Positions 34,234 to 47,057 of a DNA stretch of 64,000 nucleotides are shown piece by piece (the first letter of the stretch is position 1; every line of letters begins with the position of its first letter). The notes under the pieces were generated by a model, which was given only the letters and a program-made list of their open reading frames with translations, was not told the DNA's origin and made no database searches. Both the position numbers and the translations under genes were made by a program. The stretch is from Copromyces sp. CBS 386.78 (taxonomy: Eukaryota; Ascomycota; Sordariomycetes; Sordariales; Sordariaceae), in the NCBI GenBank assembly GCA_030685235.1, contig MU839137.1, forward strand, positions 124,001 through 188,000, given 5' to 3'.

Positions 34234-37200
34234 TGTAATGCGGTTCATGATGATGAGATATAAAATGAGACGAGACGAGACGAAAAAACTTTGACGACGA
34301 ATTGACGAGTACCAATTACACGGCATTCGGAACGACAGTACGACGACAGCACGACACAGTCATGACGCACCCGATTAAGATTGCGTTCCTTGGGTTTCCT
34401 TTTTCTTTTTGTTTTTTTCACCGGTTTATATGGGTTTCCGGCTTCCCATCCTTTCGGCTTTTCACTTTTGATACACTTTCTCCGCTCTCGCGACACACTC
34501 AGACCTTTGCTGCTCACGCACCCAAAGCTGTTTTGACTTCTCGCGATCCCGCACTGGTCCCGGGACGCTCAAACTCCTTTCTTACTTTGTTTTCATCATT
34601 CCTACTTTCTATTTGATTTTTGTCGATTTTAGCAGGCGAGCATTGTTTTTTTTTTTTGGCTTTTTGGTTTGGATGTTTTGGCGATAACTTTTTTTTCTTG
34701 TCTCATGATTAATGTGTTGTTTTGGATATTGGCGCAATCTTCTGGTGTCTACTGCGTAACCCTTGCCGAAAGGCTGGTTCTGGCGGGACATGGCGGGACA
34801 TGGCGAAAAAAAGGGGCGATCCCCGGGCTTGATTTCTTTGGGACACATTTGAATTGGAGGGGGGCGATGGAATACTCGCTTTCTAATATTCTTACACTTG
34901 TACAATGAACTTTTCTGGGGGCGAGACTTTTTGGCGGATCTGGGCCCGGTCTCTCGGACATACATTTCTTTTCTTCTCACGAAAAATTTCAGGGGGTTCT
35001 CACGGCGGTTTTGGGATATTACAGCAACACATGCACGGGTCATCTTTTTGTCGGGAAACCAGGCAAGGATGATTTACCGGTTGCGACTTGCATGTCTGAC
35101 GACATAATCATTTTCCTTTGTATTATCTTACGATCTACGACACTCTTTATGGACGAACTTTCGGTCTTCTGTCCCATCATGAACTCTGGCAGAGCCTTGG
35201 ATGAATGAAAAAGGATGAATGACATGAAGAAGAATCTCGGATTGATTGCGGAATCGCTCATGAGACTGCGACCGTCATGTCGACGAGGGCCATTTGTGGC
35301 GGCGGCACACGAACCGCTTTACGGGTTACAACATGCAGACTTACCTAAGACACACAACATACATTGACGCGGAAACTGGCTGGCCACTGCCAGAGGAAGG
35401 AGGAAAACAAAACGCCTATATCCGACATTCATTGGAACAAATCAAGCAATGTTTCCTACGATCAATCTTGTAGCTAGTTAGCGAAATTCATATAGCGAAA
35501 CATTCAAATGCCTCTGAAGCCCATGGCCTTTTTCCTCAATCAAATCTCAAGTGCCGCTCGTTATACGAACGAATCCAATCCGCCCATCGTAGTACAAAAC
35601 CACCACCAGCTACCGTCTGAGACCTCTTTACCCAACTTTTCCCCCTCACGCAAGTCTTTTTTCGCAGCACAAGGTGCTACGGCAGTCGTCATGGGTAGAT
35701 AGATAAAGAGATGGCGCAGGAGACAGTAGATATTTCCTGAGCATCAGTCAGTCGGTCGGTCGGTCACTCGGCCCTCTCTGTGACATTCGAGAGTGTTGTT
35801 AGAGAACAGAAGGAGGGTGGTTGGTAGAAACACCAGAACAGGCTTTCCATCGCTGACCGATACCTACCTTACTTTACCAAAATGTCACGGGTGCTGGAAC
35901 CTTCAAGCGAAGGTCCAAGCCGGAAGAATCAGAGGTTTGACCCGGTTGGGTTGTTGGTTTCTGGGTGGGTAGGTGTGTGGGTGGGTGATTTGTTGGTGAA
36001 GTAGTTGGCGGTGTCACGCCATACGATTCATTACAGTACGAATTATACCGCTCCCTTATTCAACCCTAACTCATCGCATCGGCCTCCATTCATTCATCTT
36101 GTTACTGCACACTCCGTCTCGGGCCACTCGGTCTGAGGTGTGCTTGCAATCGGAAGATCATACAATTGTTTGTCCTCTAGTTTTTCATTCCGCCTTTATT
36201 ACAGTCCATTGTCTACTCCCTTGCGCCAAGAGATTAAGACAGCATAGGTAGCAAAGACGGCAGGTTGATTGGTACAATAGTCTCGTTGCTCTTCGTGTAA
36301 GTAAAAAAAGTACCTTCCTCTTTCACACCTAACCAATAACATCCGACCCCATGCCACCATCTTCTCATCCCATCTCACCCATTCACGATTCTCTCTGCTC
36401 AGTCTGCCAGCAGCCAGCAACAGAACATCCAATTCATCCATTCAGGTATCAATCCCACGCTCCCACGCTTCCATGCCGCCCATGCTAGCTATGCAATTAA
36501 TTAACTCGCAGTGCTCTTGAAGGCACGGGCGGTCGTTACCACGCATTTGCGCAGGTTCGACGTTCACTTCCACACTCTGCCACTCACACTTTCACCCACC
36601 CACACACACACACCTCACACGATGCAGGCAGATGCGGAGCGGAGCGGATGCCAAAAAGAAAGCAGCAGCCATGCAACGCCAATGCAAGGAGCCATACTTC
36701 AACGTCGGTTCGTTCGACTGCAGCCAGTTACGATGATGGATGGATGATGGAAGAAAAGTACACAAAAGACTTTCGGTTCGGCTTTGGTGGTACCAACCAG
36801 CCTGCCAGCCGACAATCGACATGGTTTTGTCGTTTCTACATACTTTCTTCTTCTATCTGCACATCTACCGGGCTACCTGTCTTCGGTTGTGACCTCATCA
36901 ACTTCTTTTCTGCAGAAGCCATTGCAGTGCGCACGGAAAATCCGGGGTTGATCGGCTCCTCGCTTGTTGAAACTTGAAAACGGTTTTTATGGTGAATGAC
37001 ACCTCGATTCAATCGAACGGTAGAGATAGCAAACCGCACACAATGATTACAAATGACTACCTCTAGCAGCCTTCGCTTCTTGGCCTGGGATTTGGGAATC
37101 GTGCAGCCTTGTGTTCATGGTGCCTTTTTGTGCCATGAAGCGCAAACGCAAGGAACCCAAGGAACTCAAGGAACGCAGGTACAATGCATCACTCATTGGT

Positions 37201-40200
37201 AACTTGGATGTAAGTGTAAGGTACAGCTTAAGAAACTAACGAGACTGCCCTGGGCCAAAGAGAAGGGGGGGTCTGCCAGTACGAGAGTGAGATCGCGATC
37301 GCGAAGTGGTAACTGAATCACAATGGTTCTGTGTCTGTCTGTCTTGGGTTCTGACAGAAACCTGTGTCGGTCCTTGTGAAGCCATTGAGCTTGAGAAGGA
37401 AAGGGCTGAGGACTAAAGAGGGGTGGCGTGACCACACATTTCCATCGATCTGGGAGGGGTTAGGTTTTTCACTGGTGGGCTGGTTAGCTGGTTCGTTCCT
37501 TCCTACCGGTTTCCTTCGCAAGACAGAGTACACTAGAGAAGGGACGAAGGGATTGAGACACACACACGCACACACATTGAGGACGGAAGGCACCAAGGGG
37601 GTAAAAAAAAAAAAAAGAAAAAAGAAAAAAAGAGAAATCGGAGGGAAGTATCGAAATGTCAACCAAGGCGAGCAAGGCGATTGGGCAGCAATGGGGATTT
37701 TATTGGCTGGGAATGATTCCCGTTCTTCCCATCTCCTTTTATCATAGTGTAGGCATTGTCAAGGCGCGGGCCTCATTTTTGGGTCGTCAGCACGGTCGGG
37801 TCGGGTCAGGTCAGGTATAGCCGACCCCCCCTTCGGCCTTTTTGTGTGCCTCGTAAGGTGAGGCCGGCAGCCAGGCGGTGCGCGGGGGGTAATCTTCCAT
37901 CATCATCAACTCTTGGTAATGCTGAGGACAACCCAACCCAAAAACATGCAACACGGGACATCCGAACCGACATCATCTTGCGCCGAAGCCCCAAACCTGG
38001 GGGGCTGATCAAACGGAAGCAAGGAAGATTCATGGAAGGCATGAGGAATTTGGGACAACAAATTGTCTGAGATAATCCCTCTTGTCATTAGACATGCAGC
38101 GCTTGTCCACCAAAAATGTGGACGTTGTGCTGCCTCAATCTCGAACATACGTGCTGTTGCGTCACAATGGACCAAGTCTGCGGGTTTCCGTCACGATGTA
38201 CCTGGCTAAACTTTGAGAGGAGAGAAAAGACAGGAAAAAAGCATTAGATAGTGGGAAGCTCCGGCGTCAATTCTCTACCATCATTAAGCACACAGAGACA
38301 CACGCGCGGCTGAGCTTGAGGAGAGGCCATTGTCTCCCGCGTTCTCTGCGGGTTTGGCGTCAGGGCTCTCCAGCCACTGTAAGGAATAAGACCGACGGAA
38401 GATTCGGGCCCGAGGGATCATGATGCAGGCAGCACGGGTTGTTGGTAAGTCATTCAATGCCTTCTCTCCCTAAACCCCTGAATACCTTTCATTATACGGC
38501 GTCATCGAACCGTTCGGTCAGCCTCAGCCAGTCACCAGAAGAGCCTTATTGCTTGTGACGAACGGCACGCACGCCTTGTGTTCGAACCGTTGTCCAATGT
38601 CATAGCCCAATTTCCAGTCTCGTGGGCATCGACTTCATGGGGTATGGGGTATTGTCATACACCTATCTCAACCTCGTATCCGGCTGCGTATACCTGCCTA
38701 ATGATGGCTGGAGAGTATCTCTCAGCCGCTTGTTGTACCTTCACCCCTTACGTCGTTCTGCCGTAGATCGCATACTTACTGACTATTTGTTAGAGCTCTC
38801 TCCATGTCCTAACCGTGAGTAAAGGGGGTTTGCAAAAGGAAAGCAGTACCAATTCGCCAAATTCGAACAAAAGAGAGACAGTCATCTGCATACCACTGGC
38901 TATGTTGCGTGACGGCGATAAAGAACAGAGACTGCCGCCTTTGCCGCCACAATGCTTCCCGCAGCGGCAAGATTGCCTCAGGTTCTACCTACTATATTTT
39001 TTCAGCTCATTCCTTTCCTCACAAACGCTTCGACACTGCCGTGGGCATCGGGCACAATCATTCGACACATACTTCGAACTCTAGCGCTCTCCGGTTCACA
39101 GCATGGGCACCGCACCGCACCGCAGTGCGTTCATGTCTCGGTGTCACCGAAGCACGGAGACATACGACTACGAGACGGCGTACGGCGTACCGCAGGACTT
39201 GGCTGAGCCGCTGAGGCTTCGCTCCCCGTTATCTATCAAGGGGGATCCTTCGTTCGTTCGAGAAGCACAAGGGTACCTAACCAGACATCACTTCTGTCTG
39301 TCTCTGTTGGGGCGTTGACTTGACAAGAAGAGCAGGTGGTACCGAGCTTGCAGTGGGCAGTGGGCCTTTGCATGGACGTAATCGAAGGAAGTGAGACATT
39401 ATTCCATCGGATGTTCTCCAATCCTTCTCTCGCAGAATGTGTCGTGGGTGTTGTTGATGGTGAGGAGCGCCACTGGCTCTTTTGCGAAGTCCACGTAACA
39501 AAACGAGTAGAATATTCTTTCGCAGATAGCAAGAGCGTCTGTAGGGCGGCTCTTCCTGAGCGCAACCTCACTGCTACACGAGGAGGCAGACATGACCTAG
39601 AGGGAATTTGAGACCTCTACCGTGGCTGTAGCACCGACGTCTCGAGCACAACGATAACCGCCCGAGTCAGGTAACGAGTCCCAGAACAAGCGGAAACTTA
39701 AGCCGAAGGGGTCGTTTAAGATCCGGACCGAATTACGTTACCGCGTTTGAGACGACGAGGGTCATTCTGAAGAGGATAATTCTTGTTAGCACGTCGAAGT
39801 CAAGGGTGAATATAGATGAGTGTAGTAGACAAAGTAGGAGATGACGGCATGTACTACTTGCCCGAGCGAGAGCAAGATTTAAGGGTACCTTATTTACTTG
39901 GGAATGTCAAGTCGTGCTGAACTGCGTATCATGTCGCCATCTCTGAGATTGCGTACTCATTCGCCAAGCGACCATGGGCGATGATGGACAAAGACAGGGA
40001 AAAGGGGCAAGTAAACAACAAGGGGGTAGGGGAGAGGGGGGTGCACGAAAGGCACTGTTGGTCAAAGCTTTTGCGAGGGCATTCCGACACCGAGCCCTCT
40101 CACAAGCCAAACGCTCCGTGACCTTTCACCCACTAGGTGTACACTGCATTGCAATTCCCCACGAAATGACAGAATCGATGCCTGCAGACAGAAGACTTTC

Positions 40201-43200
40201 TCTACGGAAATAACCAACCACATGAGCTAACGTAAGAATTCTGCAGCAACCCCTCAGCCCCTCCTCGCAACAACAGCGAACCAAGGACCGGGCACTAGTT
40301 TACGGCTTACGAAGAGTGCTGGACCCCTCCTCCGTTTTCCCAGCGTCTTCATCTCCACTGTGCACCGTTCCGGCGTTCTTTCTCCGTCCACATTACTCCG
40401 ACCACAGCCGTACCCGAACATACCTTAGGTATCCACCTTTGTTTGCACCACGGGTCGGGTCCGCCGCCGTGCTTACCGGAAATTGTGGATATATGCAGCG
40501 GCCTCGGGGACCTCGGCCGGCAACGGCAAGGCTCAACACAGACAAATATGTAACTGGAATCGACTCAGCCGTTTGTCGTCTGATTGAAGCCGATCGTATG
40601 GGCATCAATCAGACGACATACCCAGGGAAAATCGACAATTTCGAGCCGGAACCGAACGAACCACAATCACCCTCACCACAGTGATTCACCAAACATCGAA
40701 ACGTCGGAGCACCGGGCATCGCACCGGGCGCCTCGGACCACCACACCACACCACCACTGCCCACATGGCGGGAATCGGGAGACCGACCGACGACCGCGAC
40801 CCAGAATGACGGGTAAGGCAGTGCATGTCGCATCGGAAGTGATCGACCACCGAGCTTTCACAGCGAACCTCCCTCTTCAGCCTCTTGCAAATCGTGAAAA
40901 AGAAGGAAAACCCTTACATATGCAAAGCAACATCAAAGTCTTGGTCAATCTTTGAACCTCTACTGGCTCTTTGCCGGTTCGAATCAGTGACAGCAAAGCA
41001 GAACAACATACGAAAATCACGGAGCCAAAGTACGAAAAGAGATTTCCTTGCATCCTTAGTAGCGGAGTCTTGAATCGTGAAGTTCCTTACGACTTGCATA
41101 TCGGTGGGCTGCCCGTTGGGTGGTGGTTCGGGGGTGGGTGAGTGGGCTGAAGCCTGAGTGGGAAATGTGGGATGTTTTAGCGTACACTGCTGCACTGCTA
41201 GCGTAGCGGTTTAAGGGGTCGGCATATGCATGCACTTATGCAATGCAGCTGCGGACAAGAAAAAACTTCTGAAACGACGTTTCAGGATGTGGGCCGCCTG
41301 GTTGGGCGAAGAAGGTGAGAAGAAAAAGGAATGGAGCGCAGCCTGTGGAATGGGAGCCGAACCGAACAGGTGATGTTTCAGAGTTTCAAGATGTGCGGAT
41401 GCTACGTGATGTACAAAATCATTCTGAACAGAAAGAAAAAATGAAGAGGCTGGGGATAGACCATATGAATCATGATGGGGAATCGGATGTCCGATAAAAG
41501 TGATTCAGAGGAAAAAAAATTTACACATGAGAAGTGATAGAATTGTTGATATGGTTTATGGTTACAACGGTGGCATCCGGAGGTAAACAACAACAACAAC
41601 AACAAGAACAACTGACAGCGGCAACGGCAATGGTAACGGCAAGGATAACAACCGAAACCGGAAGAGCGATAACAGTGACAACGACAAAACGATGAACAAC
41701 GATGACACTCTACGGTCTAACCCATGAAGATAGCAGATATGCCTGCGATCTGATCCAAAGCAACCTCACTTTGAGTGCTACTTCGGACTTCAGTTTCAGC
41801 AGTCCCTTGTACGATCCTGACCATCACTACCCCATGGCTTCTACCGATTCCATCTTCATCCCTTTCTATTCCCAATGTGGCTGCTTTGAAATGACACATG
41901 ACACATGCAATCCTACACCCGCCAACCCATCTTTTTTTCATCCTCATTGATCTACCCACCCAAGGTGCCGTTCGATCGATTCGCGAGCCCGCAGCACTGC
42001 AACCCTTTTATTTGCTGCCGTATCACCAGTGACGAAACAGTACACTCGCTTCTCCGGATACGGGACCCGAGCGAAGGAGATTCAACGACCAACGGTGGAA
42101 GTGTAGAAACCCAAGACACAAAAAAAAACAAAAACAAAAACAAAAAAACTAAATAAAAACCAGAAGAAGACATATTCCACCCAGCCTCTGGGAATTCGGG
42201 ATTCGCCATACTGTGATGGCTATGTGTCCAGAACGCCGTAGGCGGCATCCCTTACTGGTATTCTGGACAACTGGGCGTGTGGACATGTACAATGGCAACC
42301 CAAGTGTTGTGGGGGAGTAAACAAATGTCAAACCACCCCCTTTTCTTTTCTTTTCTTTTCTCTTGGGGTGTGTAGAGTCTTCTCCCTCCAGTGACTGCTA
42401 GGATTGGTTTTGATCGGGCCACATAACTTGGCAAAAGCACCCACGAAAGCATCTTGCACCAAATATCCCCAACGAATGTTTAGGCCAGACCAGAACCTAA
42501 CCAATTTTTGGGAGAGAGGAGTAGGCTGGGCAGGACCAGCAGATAGATGATCAAGTGTCGTTGGTGAAGCGAAGAGGTCGGCAACCTGTACCATAAATTC
42601 GCTCAAGCCGCGAGAGGAGGTACACTTGTTCTGAATTCAGGAATCACGCGTGAATAGCTAGGTAGCTGGGTTACCATCACCTCTAACACGTGCTGTATGG
42701 ACCATTATACCTTACCCAGGCTGCCAGGAGCCAGTAGGTATGTCCACAGCGACCAACTGGCGATGACAAGACTGGAAAAGGAGATCGCACACGAGCTCCG
42801 AGTTTCGGTCGATCCTGCTTCTGATCCTGATCCTTCCCGATCCTGCACCCTTTGCAGTGTCTGTCTGACACCGCAAACCACACGAGACCATGTGGTGCGG
42901 TTACTTGTTGCCGACTTGCTCCTTGGTTCTGAGTACTGACATAGGATCCATGCGTCCTAGACCTTCGGGCCATAGCCCTGGCCATGATCATAGACTTTGT
43001 TATTAGTGCTGTTTGTATTTGGTATATGTTAAGGGATATCTTTTCCTCCGTTCCTCCGTCGTGGTAAACATAAAAAAAAAAAAAAAAAAAACGCTCGGTG
43101 ACTGACTGACGGGCTGGCTGTTTCAGATCCGGCCATTGAGACCATGGACAGCACAGAGATCAAGTGTCTAGAACAGGATTTTGGTTTCCTTTTTTTCCGC

Positions 43201-43286
43201 ACGGTAACCCTGTTCTCGTTTGCCCATTTTCGCTGCCTCTTGTATGTCCAAAATAAGCTGATGAATAATTGGAACCCCCTTCTACT
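34234..43286. other. Gene-poor block of about 9 kb
   Basis: No ORF with domains or coding-like composition was found on either strand. The first kilobase is probably the bZIP 3' UTR. Simple repeats include GGTC repeats near 35750, CA repeats near 36600 and 37560, AAAAC repeats near 42120, TTTTC repeats near 42341-42360, an AAC array near 41587, and a 20-A run at 43072-43091. Small frames of 60-110 codons lack recognisable features. I saw no mobile element. Confidence 0.6.
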
Positions 43287-45432
43287 TCACTTCCCTTTCC
43301 CGGGATCATACTTTTCCTTCCAGATCCTAGTGTACGACGATGGGTTAGCTACTGTAGGCGTGGTGTGAAACGGAGGGTGGTGGGGAGCGAGTGTCAAGAT
43401 TAGAAAAGGGTGCCGGATCTGCGTGAATGGAGACAGAAAACGGTGTGATGTGTTCGGCGGCCGGTTAACGTTGGAGGTCCAATTTTAGACACAACATAAC
43501 TGTTGGGGGATCAGACCCCCTTTCTCAACCAGATACTTCTTCAGGAGGCGGCTGAGAGGAGACCACACAAGGCCATGCACAACACCATGGCATGTGAGAA
43601 ACAGGGCGAGCAGATATGCTTGATCGCTGATGTCCCAGGGGAGGACTGACAGCCTGTCGCATTGCCAGTCCCCAAGTCATTTCTGGGAGACCCTGCCTGC
43701 GGCTTTGGAATGTCCCGATCTTCGGTAATCGTTGTCATTGGGTTGCGTCGGGGTGATGTTGGTGGGAAAGAAGGCGGTTGATGGTGGGCAAAAGAAAGAT
43801 GAAAGCGCTTACCAGGTATTGCCCATGATCTTGTTTCCGTTCTTCTCCGCGAGGCGGTAATATTTTGCGGCGGTGTACTAATGGGAATGGACGTTGGTTA
43901 GCCTTATGTGTGATCTATCTCTTTGAACGGTCAAAGGCGGAGAATCTCTCCTCCGATTTGCCCTGCTGATCAAGCCTCATTGATGCCCAATAGTTGCACA
44001 AGAAAGCAAGAGTCCACAAGGCTGGCCCGAGAAAAAGCAAAACGTCGTGGTCGGTGGACGATGGTGTATGGATCTGCGCAATACTAACTTTGTCCTTTTT
44101 GGTGCCGAATCCTTCCAGGTAGCACCATGCTACTTCGTTCATAGCGTCTTTTCACGGTAACTGTGTTAGCCGTTGACTAGAAATAGGTACTTGGGGAACG
44201 AACCGGAATCTCCCAAATTTGCCGCTGTCTCGTAATACTGTTTCGCGGCTATCGGGTCTTTAGGAATACCCCAGCCATGACGGAAGCAATTGGCCAGTTC
44301 GAATATGGCCAGGACGAGCTCGCCTTTGGCAGCGCCGCCCTTCTTGAGCCCAGCCTGGAGAGCAAGCTGTTCGATTTCGGCGGCGTTTGAGGCTGCTGCT
44401 GAGAGATATGTCACGGCTTTGGCTGCGTCAGGGACACATCCCCATCCGTGCCTGCAGTGGCGTTAGCGATAAACATACAGATACACCCGCTTACGGTTGT
44501 CAAAGTGTCATAGAGGCATTGCCGCAACAGACGCAACAGAGCATCCTGGACAACACATCCGGGCCACTGCCTTACGAACAAGCACAGGAGACAGATGGGA
44601 CCTCGGAGCGGAAAAGGTAAGGATGCACATACCGCAAAGCAAGGCCGTACAGAACTTGGCTTAGGGGATTATTTGCCCCTTCCGGGTCAGCCAGCTTTCC
44701 AAACAGAGTAGTGGACTGCTCCAGATTTCCTTCTTCATGCAACTTGATGGCCTGCTGGATATCTTCATCAATAGCTCTAGACGAAACAGCTTTGGCCACA
44801 GGCGGAGGAGGCACGACAGCCCCAGGTTCGTTCTTCAAAGGCCATTCTTCCACTTCGGCGGTAACACTCCCAAGGCGCATACGGGCAAAGTCGTTACTAA
44901 CGGTGCGGGTAGGGCTAGCCGGACGGGTTCCGGGACGACTGCGAACCTCGGAGTTTTTGCGTGCCAACATGGTTGCGCGCTTCTCCCATTGGGCCTCTTT
45001 GCCCTCCTTATCTTCATCGCCTTCGGGAACCACGATAGCAGGTACTTCGGGCAGGTTCTGAGGCACATTCTCGGAGCTCACTGGGCTACGATGTAAATGG
45101 AATCGTGACATGCGCCTGGCCCCAGGGCTCTTGACGGTTGGGCTCTTGGGATTGCTGCTCATAGATTGGCTACGACTGCGATTGCTCCGGAAGACGTCCA
45201 GACTAAGGCGACCCCTTGCTGGCGTTCCTGCTGCCTCGGCGGATAGGTGCGAATCGTGGTCGGCATCATGCTCGGTTATAGGGCTCGCAGGAGGAAAGAT
45301 CCTCTCCTCGGTGAACGTATCGGTACGGACGAACGTGATTTCGGGGGCACCGAGGTGCGTATTGGGTGAAGGCGAATGCGCCTCGGAGTCGCCCTCTTCG
45401 TGGTCGTGCTTCTTTTTTGCAAACAGGCCCAT
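43287..45432 (-). CDS. Sel1-repeat (TPR-like) protein, fungal DSF2/HCP-like family
   Basis: Minus-strand exons 45432-44633, 44451-44204, 44147-44089, 43877-43813 and 43326-43287 join in frame to 403 residues. The N-terminal part is disordered, Ser/Pro-rich with many SP and RSxS sites, and starts MGLFAKKKHDHEEGD. Sel1 repeats follow: IDEDIQQAIKLHEEGNLEQSTTLF, YGLALRHGWG...AVTYLSAAA, ANCFRHGWGI...AKQYYETAA, and NEVAWCYLEGFGTKKDKYTAAKYYRLAEKNG. The C terminus reads GNTWIWKEKYDP and ends shortly after. The last 14 residues lie beyond a 486-bp intron (43327-43812), and intron 43878-44088 is 211 bp; both are long for this window. Sel1 proteins usually scaffold signalling or cell-wall complexes. The exact role is unknown to me. 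Confidence 0.85.
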
Positions 45433-47057
45433 GATGTAGTATGGATACAGTAACGATTACGATCAAATTATGATGTCGGGTAGCGATATATAGTCGGTTG
45501 GAGAATGGGATACAAAATACGAAGCGTAGTTGTAGGTGATATTGTTGTCTGGAGTGTGGATATGTAAGCGCCGCGCGGCGTTCGAGTCGGTTGGGAGCTG
45601 AGAGACGACGACAAAGAAAGCGAATGGTGGTGGTGGTGGTTATATCCAAGAAGCGATGGTTGACAAAGATGTCGTCGTCCGGGATGGCGGCAATGCTGTT
45701 GGCTATAGATTCACGTATTGGGAACTCGAAGAGACTTGCGTAGATCTGGGTTCTGTGACGGGCGCCATCGGAAAGGACGTAATCTTTCAGCTCGTCGGCG
45801 GGTTGGAGGCATCATTCCTCGGACGGGGAGGGATCTGGGTTCGGTTCGCGACACGCGGAGATTGGACGAGGTTCCAATCGTCCCAATTGTTCTAGGCTGG
45901 CGTAGACTAGCAGGCATTGGAAGGGCAAGGCATCTCCAACTCTACCCCCTCCACCGCAGCCAGGCACCGCTCGAAGGGGGTAAGGTTCTCCCTGGAGTGG
46001 GACAGATAGCGGGGCTGAGCCGCTATATTTGGGGTTTCTTGGAGGCTCTGGGGAACCTTCTTGGTGCACTGGACCTGCAGGAGGTATTCCGCGGCACGAG
46101 GCTTGGGGCGTTGGTTGGCCCGGGCTCACTTTCCTTCCCGACTTGGGTTGCATTTCACGACAACATCCATCGGCGGGCGCAGTATGTACGTGATGAAGCC
46201 CTCATTCTCTTGGCCTTCTCTTTGTCTGTTCTTCAAATGCTTTGCAATCTCTTTTCCGTCATTAATCAGCCTTTTCTCATCCGCTATCAATTATGGTGAC
46301 CGCTTTTAAAACTCTGATATGATTAAAGGATGCCAGATAGCTGCTTTGGGAGAAGGAACATAACTCCCGGATGCTGCGAGAATCCAGAACGGCAGGTGTA
46401 CTTGGAGCAGCGAAGACGATTGTCAAATATTTTGATGAACGTCGTGAATAAGGTACTGACGGCCGGGCATATAGGCAATGCCGACAATGGAGTATACATT
46501 TGGCAGATGACCCGGAATACCGAACACCCAGATGCCTGTTAACAGATCGGAAATTGGGAAATACCAAGCATTCATTGATGCGTATTATCCAAGAATTCAA
46601 GGTGGCTCTTCACCACTTGAAGCCTTTTCGAGCTTTGCCGAATGTGGAGTTGCAATGTTGGAAGTGGCTGCCCAACTGTTTGCACTGACTGCTAGGTTGC
46701 TAACTCTTTCCAAAGTTGCGTTTCTGCGTTTCGGTATCGTAGACACTCAAGCAAGTTTCTCTCAGTTCACATCGATACTATCATCACCAACTTGTTTGTT
46801 GAAGCGTACCCAGGCTGTGAACGCAACATCCAGCTGACTGCGAGCCTTGGCAAATTCGTAATTGGTTCCCACTTTGCTCGGCCGACCATTGGACAAACTC
46901 TTTGGTCTAAACTGCTTCTGGAATAGTCTGCACGCCCCTAGTAACCGAACGTCGGGCGCCCGACCATGAGCCAACGCGTCGGTGTACTACACCAAGTCTT
47001 CCTCTCTTTACATGAAAGCGGCTTGAATATCGAGCAGCGCCCATACAAACAGCGGTT
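45433..47057. other. Divergent intergenic region, no gene seen
   Basis: About 1.6 kb between the Sel1 protein start (minus) and the proline-rich protein start (plus). A 193-codon frame at 45718-46299 overlaps other open frames on both strands and has no motif, so I do not call it. Promoters and leaders of both genes must lie here. Confidence 0.5.

Noticed and set aside
40970..40990. GGTTCGAATC, a B-box-like sequence
   Set aside because: No A box, no pairing acceptor and no T stem around it, so not a tRNA gene.
43541..43738. 65-codon minus-strand ORF as last exon of the Sel1 gene
   Set aside because: It does not continue the family ending, whereas the exon at 43287-43326 gives the expected IWKEKYDP terminus in frame.
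45718..46299. 193-codon plus-strand ORF
   Set aside because: Overlaps open frames on both strands in the 5' region of the Sel1 gene; arginine-rich chance composition, no motif.
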